Shown one piece after another: positions 7,146 to 16,417 of a stretch of 64,000 nt of DNA (the stretch's first letter is position 1; each line of letters opens with the position of its first letter). Under the pieces are notes generated by a model, which saw only the letters and a program-made list of their open reading frames with translations, was not told where the DNA came from and did no database searches. This DNA is from CAZPBN01 sp964584935. Lineage in GTDB: Bacteria; Acidobacteriota; Aminicenantia; Aminicenantales; Aminicenantaceae. The stretch spans positions 1-64,000 of the forward strand of contig CAZPBN010000012.1 of NCBI GenBank assembly GCA_964584935.1. Reading direction: 5' to 3'. The position numbers and the translations under genes are program-made.

Positions 7146-10100
7146 TTTGTTTCCCCTTCCACAATCTTGATCTCTTCCTCGGTGAGGCCGTAAAGTTCAT
7201 AGACCATTTGGTCGATTTGTCTTTCGTATTCCCTGACCTGCGCCTGTTTGGCGGGGTTTTGCAAGTAGTCTTCGGCTTTGGTGATGGCGAGGATTTTGTC
7301 AACAAGGACAACAAATGGTTGCTGTTGAGTTATCGAAATCTTTTTTATTGGTATCAACGAAAGCGGCCTGTTGAAATACTCCCTTGCTTTCCCTTTTGGC
7401 TTACCAATGAAACCATAAAACCAGTTCATCAGTTTTGAATTGAGAATTCCTAACAAATATTTGATGTTTGCCCTTTCTCCTTCCTTCACTACTATGGCGT
7501 AGCTTCCACCACCATCATTAAAAGCTTGCCTATTATCATAGGCAAATTTATTGCTTTCGGCCCTATATGGAACTACAAGTTTCTCTTTTGCGTCAAATAT
7601 GCGTTTTTCTCTTGGTCTTTCAAGTCTGTACCAGGGATAAATACCTTTTGAAACTTCATTTCTTTCAGATAATTGATTTTTGTATTTTAGCAAATATTTA
7701 TAAACAGTAGGATAGTCTTCAATCTTGACATTATCATCAATATAAATTAGGTATTTAGCACTATCAATTAAAGCATAACGCTTGATATCTTTGCTATTTA
7801 TGCTTGTTCTCAGCAGTTCTTTTTCAAATCCGCATTTTTCTGCGAATGATTTATCAACCGTAAAAATAACTCTGTTGCCTGATGTTGCTCCCTTTTTAAT
7901 TGTTGAAACATTCCCAAGATTAATAGCATTTTTCTTAATTTTATTAATAATCTTGGCATTTGATTTACCAGCTATAATCCAATCATAGTTTAAATCGGTT
8001 CGTTTGAGAGAAAATGACTGGAGTTGTGCCTCAATATTGCTCGAAGTTATTCTTTCTTCAAAGGCCGGCTCGAAAAAGATGACTTCACTTGACTTTGCCT
8101 CTTTATGTGAAAAAGATATGCAAGTATGAATACTGACCCCATCAAAGACCAGATGATCTTTGAAGTTGATAATTTTAGAAACGTGGTTTTTTAAATAGTT
8201 GCGTAATTTCTTGGCATAATCATTTCCAAGATAGTAATTAGAGGTAATTAAAGAACAACAACCGTTCTTTCTCAAAAATTTAATTCCCAAATAAATGAAG
8301 TAGTAAACAATATCGTTATAACCGGTGTGAATGATCCTGTAGTGCTCTGCCAGATAACTATATAAATCTTTGCTTATAGTGCTGATGTTAAAGTACGGCG
8401 GATTGGCAATCACTACATCAAACCCGTTCTTTTCATGAAACACCTCTGAAAAATAGACCTCAAAATCAAACTCTGTGTGCCCTTTGGTAATCTGACTGAT
8501 CAGGCCATCAATCTGCTTTTTGTATTCCTGCTTTTTGGAGGGGTTGGTCTCCTTGAAAAACAACGGCTTCAGTTTTTCTAGTTCATCAAAAAGCTGATTG
8601 TTAAAAAGGTCTTTTTCTACGCCCAGCAGGGAATTGCCGCAGATGATTTTATAATCCAAATTCGGCAAGGGCTTGATGTTTTTGATATCCTCTTCATCCA
8701 CCACCAGGGAAAGCCAGAGCCGCAGCTTGGCGATCTCCACCGCGCCGGGGTCAATGTCCACGCCATAGAGGGAATGCTCTATGCAGCGGCGTTTGAATTC
8801 GTAATCGTTTCGCTTTTTACCTGCCTGAGCCGTTTCCGGCACGGCAGACCGGTCATTTAAAAACACGGACAACACATTTCTGGCGCGCACGATTTCATTC
8901 ATCATGCCCACTGGAAAGGCCCCGGAGCCCGCCGCCGGGTCGCAGACGGTGATGTCTTCCAGCCAGCTATCGATTGATTCGGCATTTTCCCGGATACTGT
9001 CGGACAGCAGGGCGGTATATTCCGTGGACTTTTGAATGCCGTTTCTGATCTTTTCCTGTTTGATGAGCGCAGTGGCTTCATGCTCGGTGATCAGTTCCCC
9101 GACTTCAATCAGGTCTTCGATGTCCTGCTTTTTAATGGCATCTGAAAGCCCGGTTTCGTCGGCCTGCGTATACAGGTAGTTGATCAAGCTCTGCTTGCAC
9201 ATGTAATGCACGATTTCCCGCGGAGTGTAATACACGCCGAATTTTTTATTGAACTTGTTCTCCTCACCCTTGTTGCCGCTCTTCAACACCTTAGTGAATT
9301 CAGCAAAATTGTCCGGTCTGATGGCGTTGAATTTCTCATAGGTTTTGCCCAGCAGTTCCGGGTCGATGGCCACTTCCTTTTCCAGGGGTTCGTCTTCGCG
9401 CACGGTAAAGTTATAGCGGTCAAACACATCCAGAATTCCGTCGCCACTATCGCCTTCTCTGGTTTGGCAGGAATTGGAAAAAAGCTCATTGGGCAGATTG
9501 ATATCGGTGCGCACCCAGTTATAATTTTCTATGGGGTCAAACAGTCCGCCGTTTAAGAAAGGAATTTTACAGTTGAAGCGGCTGTAATAGTGATCATCAT
9601 GGGTACGGTCGAAACGCAGGGCTTCATAGAAAAGCGATTCCAGGATGTCGTTGAAGAAATTGTTATAGTCACTGTGTTTTTTGTCGAAGAGCGAGCGCAA
9701 AAAGTGTTTTGATCCGGTTCCCCAGTCGTCATCGCGCCCCACACCGAACCAGCCCTTTTTCTGCAGGAAATAGAGGAACACGATCTGCCCCAGCAGTTTT
9801 TTGGCGAAATTAACCGTGTCCACGCCATTGGCTTCAAAATCGGCTTTGACTTTCGAATCATTTCTAACAACCGTGTCCAATGCTTCCTTGGTGCGTAGAA
9901 AAAGGTCTCGGTATTTGAGAAAAAATTCTTTGGTGACGGTCTCGATGTCAAAGGCGTTTTCCAGTTCCGCAAGGGTGGGGGCCTGTTCATCATTGGCCAG
10001 GACGTTCACCAGTCGGCTCTGGGCGGTATGGCTTTTTTCATTGGCACCCACCAGAAACGACCAGCGCCGGGCAGGGGTAAATTCTTCCTTGACCTTCATT

Positions 10101-10519
10101 CTACCAGTGTTGGTCTTTTCAAATTTGTAATCCATTTTGACCAAGGAAAACCGCCAGTCCGCCTGATCCGGCGACACATAAGCAACAAGCGCCGCGTCCT
10201 TCATCACGCCGCCGCGGCTGCCGTTTAAGTACCAAGCAATAAAATTACGCTGCATGGTGCGAGCACGTTCCAGGGAGGTCTCTTTTTGCAGGGTGATGAC
10301 AAGAATATCCAGGCTGTTTTCACCATCGCTGAACTTACCGATACGCTCCAAGGTTTTGATGTACTGCTTGTAGGCGTCCGGGATGTAGTTGCCCTTGTAT
10401 ATAAATGAACCTTCATCAATACGATTCAGGAGGTTTTTGATAAAACTGGTGAAGCGGTCTTTGTCAAAGGGATTTTCAAAGGTGTCTTTGATGATGTTCT
10501 GTGCTTGCTGTTTATCCAT
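7142..10519 (-). CDS. Eco57I-type N6-adenine DNA methyltransferase (possible type IIG/IIL or DISARM-like)
   Basis: A 1125-residue protein. Motif I DPAAGSGAFPVG lies near residue 530 and motif IV NPPYFN near 705, the order of an N6-adenine methyltransferase of the Eco57I/MmeI type. The N-terminal 500 residues are large enough for a nuclease or helical spacer; I do not see an unambiguous PD-(D/E)xK set. The last 350 residues look like a TaqI-type target-recognition region, with IPIKKIS and LLGILNSKLMNWFY typical of that fold. It follows the PLD-helicase gene by two bases and overlaps rhuM, so all three are co-transcribed. Methylation of host DNA with restriction by partner enzymes is the natural reading; whether it is self-restricting is open. 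Confidence 0.75.
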   Translation of the reverse strand: MDKQQAQNIIKDTFENPFDKDRFTSFIKNLLNRIDEGSFIYKGNYIPDAYKQYIKTLERIGKFSDGENSLDILVITLQKETSLERARTMQRNFIAWYLNGSRGGVMKDAALVAYVSPDQADWRFSLVKMDYKFEKTNTGRMKVKEEFTPARRWSFLVGANEKSHTAQSRLVNVLANDEQAPTLAELENAFDIETVTKEFFLKYRDLFLRTKEALDTVVRNDSKVKADFEANGVDTVNFAKKLLGQIVFLYFLQKKGWFGVGRDDDWGTGSKHFLRSLFDKKHSDYNNFFNDILESLFYEALRFDRTHDDHYYSRFNCKIPFLNGGLFDPIENYNWVRTDINLPNELFSNSCQTREGDSGDGILDVFDRYNFTVREDEPLEKEVAIDPELLGKTYEKFNAIRPDNFAEFTKVLKSGNKGEENKFNKKFGVYYTPREIVHYMCKQSLINYLYTQADETGLSDAIKKQDIEDLIEVGELITEHEATALIKQEKIRNGIQKSTEYTALLSDSIRENAESIDSWLEDITVCDPAAGSGAFPVGMMNEIVRARNVLSVFLNDRSAVPETAQAGKKRNDYEFKRRCIEHSLYGVDIDPGAVEIAKLRLWLSLVVDEEDIKNIKPLPNLDYKIICGNSLLGVEKDLFNNQLFDELEKLKPLFFKETNPSKKQEYKKQIDGLISQITKGHTEFDFEVYFSEVFHEKNGFDVVIANPPYFNISTISKDLYSYLAEHYRIIHTGYNDIVYYFIYLGIKFLRKNGCCSLITSNYYLGNDYAKKLRNYLKNHVSKIINFKDHLVFDGVSIHTCISFSHKEAKSSEVIFFEPAFEERITSSNIEAQLQSFSLKRTDLNYDWIIAGKSNAKIINKIKKNAINLGNVSTIKKGATSGNRVIFTVDKSFAEKCGFEKELLRTSINSKDIKRYALIDSAKYLIYIDDNVKIEDYPTVYKYLLKYKNQLSERNEVSKGIYPWYRLERPREKRIFDAKEKLVVPYRAESNKFAYDNRQAFNDGGGSYAIVVKEGERANIKYLLGILNSKLMNWFYGFIGKPKGKAREYFNRPLSLIPIKKISITQQQPFVVLVDKILAITKAEDYLQNPAKQAQVREYERQIDQMVYELYGLTEEEIKIVEGETK

Positions 10520-10521
10520 AT

Positions 10522-13500
10522 TTATTCACCTGACAGATACAAGGAGAGTATGACTTCACGATTGCCGAACACGGCCGGGTTTTGTTCCGCGTAATGGCTC
10601 TGCAGCAGCCGCTCAGGAATATGTGTCTGCAAAACCGCCAGCACCTTGAAGGGATTAACGAGTTCCTCATCAAGATCGCGCAGTGCTTTTAAGGTGTTTT
10701 TGGCGGTCTGTTTGGGCAAGCCCCCCTCTTCAAGCTGGATCGATACTTTTTTCAGGTAGAGTTCCTGGTCTTCTGTGAATTTCTGGGTATTTTTAAACGT
10801 TGCTTTTAAAATCCGCAGGATGCTGGCGGCGCTGTCCCGACCTTTTCTCATTTGAGGTTCCGCCATTTCCTCAGTGGTGGCAATGATAAAGGCTTCCTTG
10901 TTTTTATCCAGCAGGTCATACATATGCGCGGGCAGCTTTTTCTTTTTTTCATCCGGATCGCTCTCAAGCAAGCCGGCGGCGGCCATGAAGTCCAGTTCGA
11001 CGGCTGCGTTTTCAGCGTGCGCCATAAAGAATTTTTGCAGCTTTCCCCGCCGGAAGTATGTAATAAGCGTATCCGAGCTATCTTTGTTCTTTTTGGCGGT
11101 TCGGGCTTTTTTAGGAAGACGCTTGATTTTCTCAAAGAGATTCGGCTCGTTTTCCCTTATCTCCCGTATAGCGTGCAGGTATTTCAATTCGCTTTCCTCT
11201 GTTTCATCATCCCCTTCCACCGTTTTCCTTGAAGTCAGGCGATCGAAAAGCTCATGAGAGCCAATGGGTTCACCTTCGGTTAAAAGTTCCGCATCCCCGC
11301 CAAGCAGAATCAGAAAAGCATTGATTTTGCCTTCCGCAGCTTCCTTAAGCTTGATCTGGTCATTGGATTGTACGGTAGGAAAAAAATTAAAGGTATAGAT
11401 GGCGTCAAAGGGCGTATCCACCCGGTTAATACGGCCCACTCTCTGCATCATGCGGGTCGGATTCCAGGGGATGTCATAATTGATCACCACATTAGCACGG
11501 TGCAAGTTGACACCTTCAGAGAGCACTTCTGTGGAAATCAGGATGCGATGATCGTCTTTTTTACGGCGCGCCCGGGCGTCAAAGTTTTCAATGACTTTAT
11601 CACGAACTGATTCGCCGGAATCGCCAGTAAACAAAAGTACCTTGCCGGGATATTGCTGGTCCGTATTTTTGTACAGGTAATTGGCGGTTTCTTTTGATTC
11701 GGTAAAGATAATGAGGTGGCTGTTTTTTAAAACGCGGTTTTTTGACAGCTCGTCTTTTAATCTTAAAAGTTTTGGATCCCGATGCACCTGCTGCCATAGG
11801 CGTCTAATCTCTTTTAAAATTTCAAGGTCATGCTCAAGGTCCTTTTTCAGGTCATCCCTGAAATCGCTACTTTCATATTTTTCTGCCTTGCCTTCATCGA
11901 TCAGCCTTTGAATCGCCTCGTCATCGTCGTTTTCCAGCAGTTCAAATATTTTGTTGGTATGCTTTGCACTGACGTATACAGAACCATTATTTAATTCCCT
12001 GAGGAACATTTCATAGGAATATAAGAACCTGTCCACCGAATTCCGGAACGCGAAAAAACTGCTTTCCAACCGTTTGACCAGCAGAATTTTCATAAATCGC
12101 CCCATATTCCGCTGAGACTGCGCTTCAAGCTGATCAATCTTGCCTTCATAATACAGCATGGGCATGTAGCGAGCGTATCTGAACTTGTTGGCGATCAGAT
12201 CAATGGTTTTATTGAATATGTCGTCTTCCTTGTCGTTCAGCTCATAAAAAAGCGGGACGGGTTTTTCGACCAGGGGGAATTTCAGCCCCTGCTCCACGAT
12301 ATCCTTCTTAAAGTATTTTTCGATTTCGGTTCGGGTGCGGCGCACCATCAGGTGTTTCAAAACCTTGTCGCGAATTTCCCTGGCGTTTTCTTTGACCGTT
12401 TTGATGTATTCGGCGTAGTCTTTCTTCCGATCAAGTTTCTTGAGTTTCTTTTCGAATTTGCCGAAGAACGATTCCAGGTTGGGGAGATTCGGTATGGTGC
12501 TTTTTTTGGTTTTCTGAAACAATTTCAAAAGGCTTAGAATATCCTGCTGCGTGTTATTGTAGGAAGTTGCCGTTACCAGGATAACCCGTTTGCCCCGGCA
12601 TATTTCCGCCAGTTTTTCATAAGTGATGGTCGTTTCTGTGCGAAAACGATGCGCTTCATCGATAATAATATTGGTATACTTTTCCGTTCCTCTGTTTAAA
12701 AGATCGTCCAGTTTACCGAGTGATTCAAACTCCGCCGGAACTCTAAAATCTGAAAACACATTGGGCCAGGACCCCGGATTGGATTTTTCCAGAAGAACGG
12801 GCGGTGCGATGACAAGGGTTCTGCCGTCCAGTTGCCCGGCAAGCATGGCTGAGATGTAGGTCTTTCCCAGGCCTACAACATCAGAAATAAAAACTCCGCC
12901 GTATTCCAAAAGTCTCTTTTTGGCGTCTAAAACAGCCTGCTTCTGGTATTCAAGTTTTTTAAACTCCTGCGGCAAATATTTTACGAATACCTCGTCCGTC
13001 TGGCTGAGTTCATCCTTGAAGTATTCGTAAAGAAATTTCAGATAGAGCTGATAGGGGGATATGTTTTGGGTCAACCAGGTCTTGTCCTGAATCGTCTGCA
13101 CATATTTTTCACTGACATCAACCGCGCTTTCCCACAATTCGTTGAATTTTTTTAAGGCAAAGTTGTAATCTTCGGGTCGCTGCAACTCTACATTGAATTC
13201 CAGGTTATCAACCAGACCGGACTGCGTGAAATTGCTTGAACCGGTGATGACACGGCCGGTATCGCGGTCGCCTTCTCGAAAAGTCATGATATACAGTTTG
13301 GCGTGGATCTTCTGAGAAGGGTAAGCCCTGATTTCCAGTTTCTCTTTTTTTATCCAATCAATAAAGGTATGAACGCCTTCTTCAACGTTTCTGTTGTCTT
13401 CAGAGTCGGCCATCTCGTTTTCAACAAGATCTTCGATTTCCTGTTTGGTTTCGGCATGGGAAAAATCAAACACTGATTGTGGTTGCCTGTTTGCCTGCTC

Positions 13501-13713
13501 CAGCATGTCGAATGTTTGCCGGTTTGTGCCGATGCCGATCAGGATTCGTATTTTGTCGGTGTTCTCAAGAGCCGGATAGACAGCATGAAAACCGCTGGAA
13601 TAAAAGTATCCAACGAGACAATCAAAAAAAGACGTATCCTTGATTAACGCTCTGAATCTCTCTTTGAGTCTTTGATTCTCTTCGTTTGTGATAAATGACA
13701 GATTTGTGTTCAT
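10522..13713 (-). CDS. PLD-nuclease/SNF2-like helicase
   Basis: A 1063-residue fusion. The N-terminal third has a phospholipase-D-type nuclease domain with HAKLYIM and GSSNFTQSGL around 155-190, the HxK...GSSN arrangement. A superfamily 2 helicase follows: Walker A VVGLGKT, Walker B IIIDEAHRF, and motif VI QRVGRINRVDTPFD with STEVLSEGVNLH before it. The C-terminal 250 residues are unassigned. Only one PLD half-motif is seen, so activity may need a dimer. It is the first gene of the three-gene minus operon and begins 26 bases after the recombination core at 13739. Related helicase, methyltransferase and PLD functions occur in DISARM and in type I/III-like restriction systems; this set does not match any of these exactly. 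Confidence 0.75.
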   Translation of the reverse strand: MNTNLSFITNEENQRLKERFRALIKDTSFFDCLVGYFYSSGFHAVYPALENTDKIRILIGIGTNRQTFDMLEQANRQPQSVFDFSHAETKQEIEDLVENEMADSEDNRNVEEGVHTFIDWIKKEKLEIRAYPSQKIHAKLYIMTFREGDRDTGRVITGSSNFTQSGLVDNLEFNVELQRPEDYNFALKKFNELWESAVDVSEKYVQTIQDKTWLTQNISPYQLYLKFLYEYFKDELSQTDEVFVKYLPQEFKKLEYQKQAVLDAKKRLLEYGGVFISDVVGLGKTYISAMLAGQLDGRTLVIAPPVLLEKSNPGSWPNVFSDFRVPAEFESLGKLDDLLNRGTEKYTNIIIDEAHRFRTETTITYEKLAEICRGKRVILVTATSYNNTQQDILSLLKLFQKTKKSTIPNLPNLESFFGKFEKKLKKLDRKKDYAEYIKTVKENAREIRDKVLKHLMVRRTRTEIEKYFKKDIVEQGLKFPLVEKPVPLFYELNDKEDDIFNKTIDLIANKFRYARYMPMLYYEGKIDQLEAQSQRNMGRFMKILLVKRLESSFFAFRNSVDRFLYSYEMFLRELNNGSVYVSAKHTNKIFELLENDDDEAIQRLIDEGKAEKYESSDFRDDLKKDLEHDLEILKEIRRLWQQVHRDPKLLRLKDELSKNRVLKNSHLIIFTESKETANYLYKNTDQQYPGKVLLFTGDSGESVRDKVIENFDARARRKKDDHRILISTEVLSEGVNLHRANVVINYDIPWNPTRMMQRVGRINRVDTPFDAIYTFNFFPTVQSNDQIKLKEAAEGKINAFLILLGGDAELLTEGEPIGSHELFDRLTSRKTVEGDDETEESELKYLHAIREIRENEPNLFEKIKRLPKKARTAKKNKDSSDTLITYFRRGKLQKFFMAHAENAAVELDFMAAAGLLESDPDEKKKKLPAHMYDLLDKNKEAFIIATTEEMAEPQMRKGRDSAASILRILKATFKNTQKFTEDQELYLKKVSIQLEEGGLPKQTAKNTLKALRDLDEELVNPFKVLAVLQTHIPERLLQSHYAEQNPAVFGNREVILSLYLSGE

Positions 13714-13738
13714 ATTTTTTGTGTGTCTTCAATTACAG

Positions 13739-13925
13739 GTATAACATATATTATACAGCCGTTTTACTTGCACAAATACGGCATTTATAGCTTCATATTG
13801 TGTTATCCTGACAAAGCATGACAGGCATTAATATCATTAGTTTCAAGCTCTTCATCATCTTTTACCTGTTTGTTTTATGCTGGGAATCAAGCTGTCAAGC
13901 TGTCTAAATAGATAATATCAGAACC
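13739..13925 (-). repeat. 187-bp integron-associated repeat, copy B (best attI candidate)
   Basis: This is the inverted copy of the element at 1188-1374 and 14634-14820, with the same length. On the minus strand it ends TGTATAATATAT then GTTATAC (13745-13739), immediately followed by the PLD-helicase operon. It lies between the divergent integrase remnant (starting at 14015 plus) and the first minus-strand cassette, which is exactly the attI position in a canonical integron. TATAAT near its end may be part of the cassette promoter. It fills most of the 300-base gap between 13713 and 14015. Confidence 0.6.
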
Positions 13926-14014
13926 TATTTTATTTTACAAGAGACACTTGAGATGAAATAAAAAACATTACGTCTTTTTTACTGAGAGACTTGATTGAAT
14001 GAATAGGAAGTGAA

Positions 14015-14620
14015 ATGCATCATTATTCTCAATCAAAAAGCCGAAAGCCCAAACTTTTTGATCAAGTGAGACATAAAATTCAGGCTCTCCATTACAGCCC
14101 ACGAACTGGAAAAACTTATATAGGATGGATTAAGCGTTTTATCTTTTTTCAAGGAAAGCGTCACCCTATAGAAATGGGAGAAAAAGAAATAAATGAGTTT
14201 TTATCCTTTTTGGCAATCAAGAAGAAGGTAACGGCTTCAACCCAAAATCAAGCTTTGTGTGCCATCGTTTTCTTGTACAGGCATGTGCTTAATAGGGATA
14301 TTGGTCTGTGAAACGGATTGATTCGCGCAAAGCGGCCCGGAAGACTACCTGTTGTCCTTACAAAGGCTGAAGTAAGAAAGATTATAAATCATCTTTCCGG
14401 AGTTAAAAAGATGATTGTCATTATCATGTATGGTGCGGGATTATGCCTGATGGAATGCCTTCGGCTCAGAATTAAGGACATTGATTTTTTTTCTAATCAA
14501 ATCATTGTTCGTGATGGCAAAGGCAATAAGGATCGAATCACTATGCTCCCCGGAGTTATAAATGGTTCGCTTAAGGAGCATCTTAAACGCGTTTGGAAAA
14601 TTCCTCTTAATATTTCTTTA
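14015..14620 (+). pseudogene. intI: Degenerate integron integrase IntI
   Basis: The reading frame shows an integron integrase: HYSPRTGKTYIGWIKRFIFF and STQNQALCAIVFLYRHVL in the core-binding domain, then RLPVVLTKAEV and KGNKDRITMLP in the catalytic half. It is broken in three ways. TGA at 14309-14311 interrupts the frame. The first catalytic Arg, normally in GLRLMEC, is Cys (GLCLMEC). Homology ends near 14620, so the integron-specific insert, the HxxR boxes and the nucleophilic Tyr are missing, replaced by repeat copy C. An AGGAAG ribosome-binding site precedes ATG 14015. It cannot be active; any recombination must depend on an integrase elsewhere. It is divergent from the minus-strand cassette array, the normal integron layout. 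Confidence 0.85.
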
Positions 14621-14633
14621 ATTCTTGTTATGA

Positions 14634-14820
14634 GTTCTGATATTATCTGTTTAGACAGTCAGATTTGCTGCAGAAAACAAACAGGTAATAGATGATGAAG
14701 AGGCTGAAATTATTGATATTCCATGCGTTAATCTCTGTTATGCTCTACCAGGATAACACAATATGAAGCCATAAATGCCGTATTTACATAGGCAAAACGG
14801 CTGTATAATATATGTTATGC
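14634..14820 (+). repeat. 187-bp integron-associated repeat, copy C
   Basis: This copy is close in sequence to copy B and inverted relative to it. It begins GTTCTGATATTATCT right where integrase homology stops, so its arrival truncated intI. It ends with ATAACA (14753-14758) ... and GTTATGC (14814-14820), followed by the rhodanese gene. TATAAT lies just before the end as in the other copies. Confidence 0.6.
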
Positions 14821-14842
14821 CCATACGAGAAAGGAGATTGAA

Positions 14843-15235
14843 ATGGAACAAGTCCTTAAAAGTCTTACATTAGATTATTTTGGAAATGGAAAACATAAAA
14901 TATCACCGGAGAAGTTCTTCGATATGGAGAAAAGTCTTCTATTGGATATTCGATCAAAAGAAGAATCAGATTCCATCTCTATAAAATTGGAGCATCATTC
15001 TAATGTGGAATCTTTAAACATACCGATTAACGAAATTCCTGACAGAATTGGTGAAATTCCAAAAACAAAATTCATAGGTGTGTTTTGTCCTGCAAATGTC
15101 AGATCGTCTATTGTCTATGCCTATTTACTGTCAAAAGGATTCCTGGAGGTACGCATTGTTGAAGGCGGATATTCTGCTCTGACAGAAGCTCTGAAGCCGG
15201 GACAGGTTCTTAAGGTCATTAAAAGCAAAAAATGA
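14843..15235 (+). CDS. Rhodanese-domain protein
   Basis: A 130-residue single rhodanese domain. LLLDIRSKEE (32-41) matches the conserved acidic strand, Cys82 in FCPANVRSSIVYAYLL is the active-site loop, and FLEVRIVEGGYSAL is the terminal segment. Rhodaneses carry persulfide sulfur. AGGAG lies eight bases before the ATG. It is 14 bases ahead of a TauE/SafE exporter, a pairing seen often in sulfur-compound handling, and both genes appear to share one cassette starting at GTTATGC 14814. Confidence 0.8.
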   Translation: MEQVLKSLTLDYFGNGKHKISPEKFFDMEKSLLLDIRSKEESDSISIKLEHHSNVESLNIPINEIPDRIGEIPKTKFIGVFCPANVRSSIVYAYLLSKGFLEVRIVEGGYSALTEALKPGQVLKVIKSKK

Positions 15236-15249
15236 AAAGGGATTAGTAG

Positions 15250-16056
15250 ATGACAAATCTTATTGTAGTAAGCTCTCTTATTTTTATCGTTGCTGTTGCC
15301 ATGACAATGGTCGGTAAAGGCGGAGGGAATTTCTATGTTGTAATTCTGGCAATTGCCAATATTCCAATGCACGAGGCAGCGACAACCGGTCAGTTTATTC
15401 TTTTTTCAGCTTCTGTTGCGGCAATGATTATTTTTCAGAAAAACAAGTCCGTATCATGGGTATTGGCTGTTCTGATCGGAACATTTACATCCTTGTCAGC
15501 ACTCGGAGGAGGATATTTTTCTCATTTGTTCAGCGGTTTCTCGTTAAAGCTGATATTTGCTGGAATGTTGCTGATTGCCGGAATAGTGATGCTGATTCCT
15601 GTTTCAGAGAAACAAACCATCTCAAAAAATAAACATTTGGGAATTATTAGCATTAAATCCGGCAATGAAATTTATAATGTAAATTTATGGATTGCCATAC
15701 CGATCACTGTTTTAACAGGTTTTGGTTCCGGGATGGTCGGAGTTTCAGGCGGATCTTTTCTGGTTCCGTTAATGGTTCTGGCTTGTGGAGTATCAATGCA
15801 TACAGCGGTCGGAACAGCTTCCACATTAATAGCGGCAACTGCATTTATGGGTTTTGCAGGGCATGCAGTTCAGGGAGATTTTAATCCTTCATGGGCTATT
15901 CCGTTAGCCTTTATTACAATTATAGGAGGAATACTGGGTGGAAAGTTTGCATTAAAATCCAAGCCTAAACATCTTAAGCAGCTATTTGCTTATACCAATT
16001 GGCTTGCAGCTTTGTTTATGGTGATTAATGCACTTCATACAAAGGGAATCATATAG
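15250..16056 (+). CDS. TauE/SafE-family anion transporter
   Basis: A 268-residue integral membrane protein with about eight hydrophobic segments in two similar halves. VAMTMVGKGGGNFYV at the start of the first half and SGMVGVSGGSFLVPLMVL in the second are the glycine-rich re-entrant motifs of the TauE/SafE family. Members export or import sulfite, sulfoacetate, thiosulfate or related anions. The rhodanese gene directly upstream suggests a sulfur substrate. It is the second gene of a two-gene cassette closed by the attC-like sequence at 16066. Confidence 0.8.
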   Translation: MTNLIVVSSLIFIVAVAMTMVGKGGGNFYVVILAIANIPMHEAATTGQFILFSASVAAMIIFQKNKSVSWVLAVLIGTFTSLSALGGGYFSHLFSGFSLKLIFAGMLLIAGIVMLIPVSEKQTISKNKHLGIISIKSGNEIYNVNLWIAIPITVLTGFGSGMVGVSGGSFLVPLMVLACGVSMHTAVGTASTLIAATAFMGFAGHAVQGDFNPSWAIPLAFITIIGGILGGKFALKSKPKHLKQLFAYTNWLAALFMVINALHTKGII

Positions 16057-16065
16057 CTATTGAGG

Positions 16066-16174
16066 GCATAACAAGGCGCTGCACTGGATTTTTACTCCGC
16101 TGCGCTACGTAAAGACCAGTGATCTTTGCGTTGCAGCCGACGTTGCTCCGCTACGCTCCGCAACGCCGCCCAAC
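16066..16174 (+). other. attC-like site followed by a second hairpin
   Basis: Core GCATAAC (16066-16072) starts an attC-like hairpin: CACTGGATTTTTAC pairs with GTAAAGACCAGTG, with an extra G in the left arm (CTGCACTGG against GATCACTGG), giving plus orientation. The right core near 16130 is GTTGCAG, a poor match to GTTRRRY. A second inverted structure overlaps it (GTTGC at 16130 and 16142 against GCAAC at 16160 and CCAAC near 16170). It looks like an attC plus the remains of another. The rest of the gap to 16417 shows no supported gene. Confidence 0.55.
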
Positions 16175-16417
16175 CCAGCCGTCAACAAGATAATATGAAA
16201 ATCAAGTTTGAAGATATTCAGGTGTCAATAGGCGTTTAAATTTTCGCACTTGATAAAAAAAATATATCCTAAGACAAATATTTTCAGTTAGCAGCTTTAT
16301 GGGTATTTTTCATCTCCTGAGTAAAGTTAGGGAATTATCGGCTTATCCTTTTGAGACTTGCATATAGGAGAATTAATAAATATAATAGAACTAACAAAGA
16401 ATAATAGGGAAGCATCC

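Noticed and set aside
16195..16239. 14-codon frame MKIKFEDIQ after the attC remnant
   Set aside because: Could be a cassette gene remnant, but too short to support.
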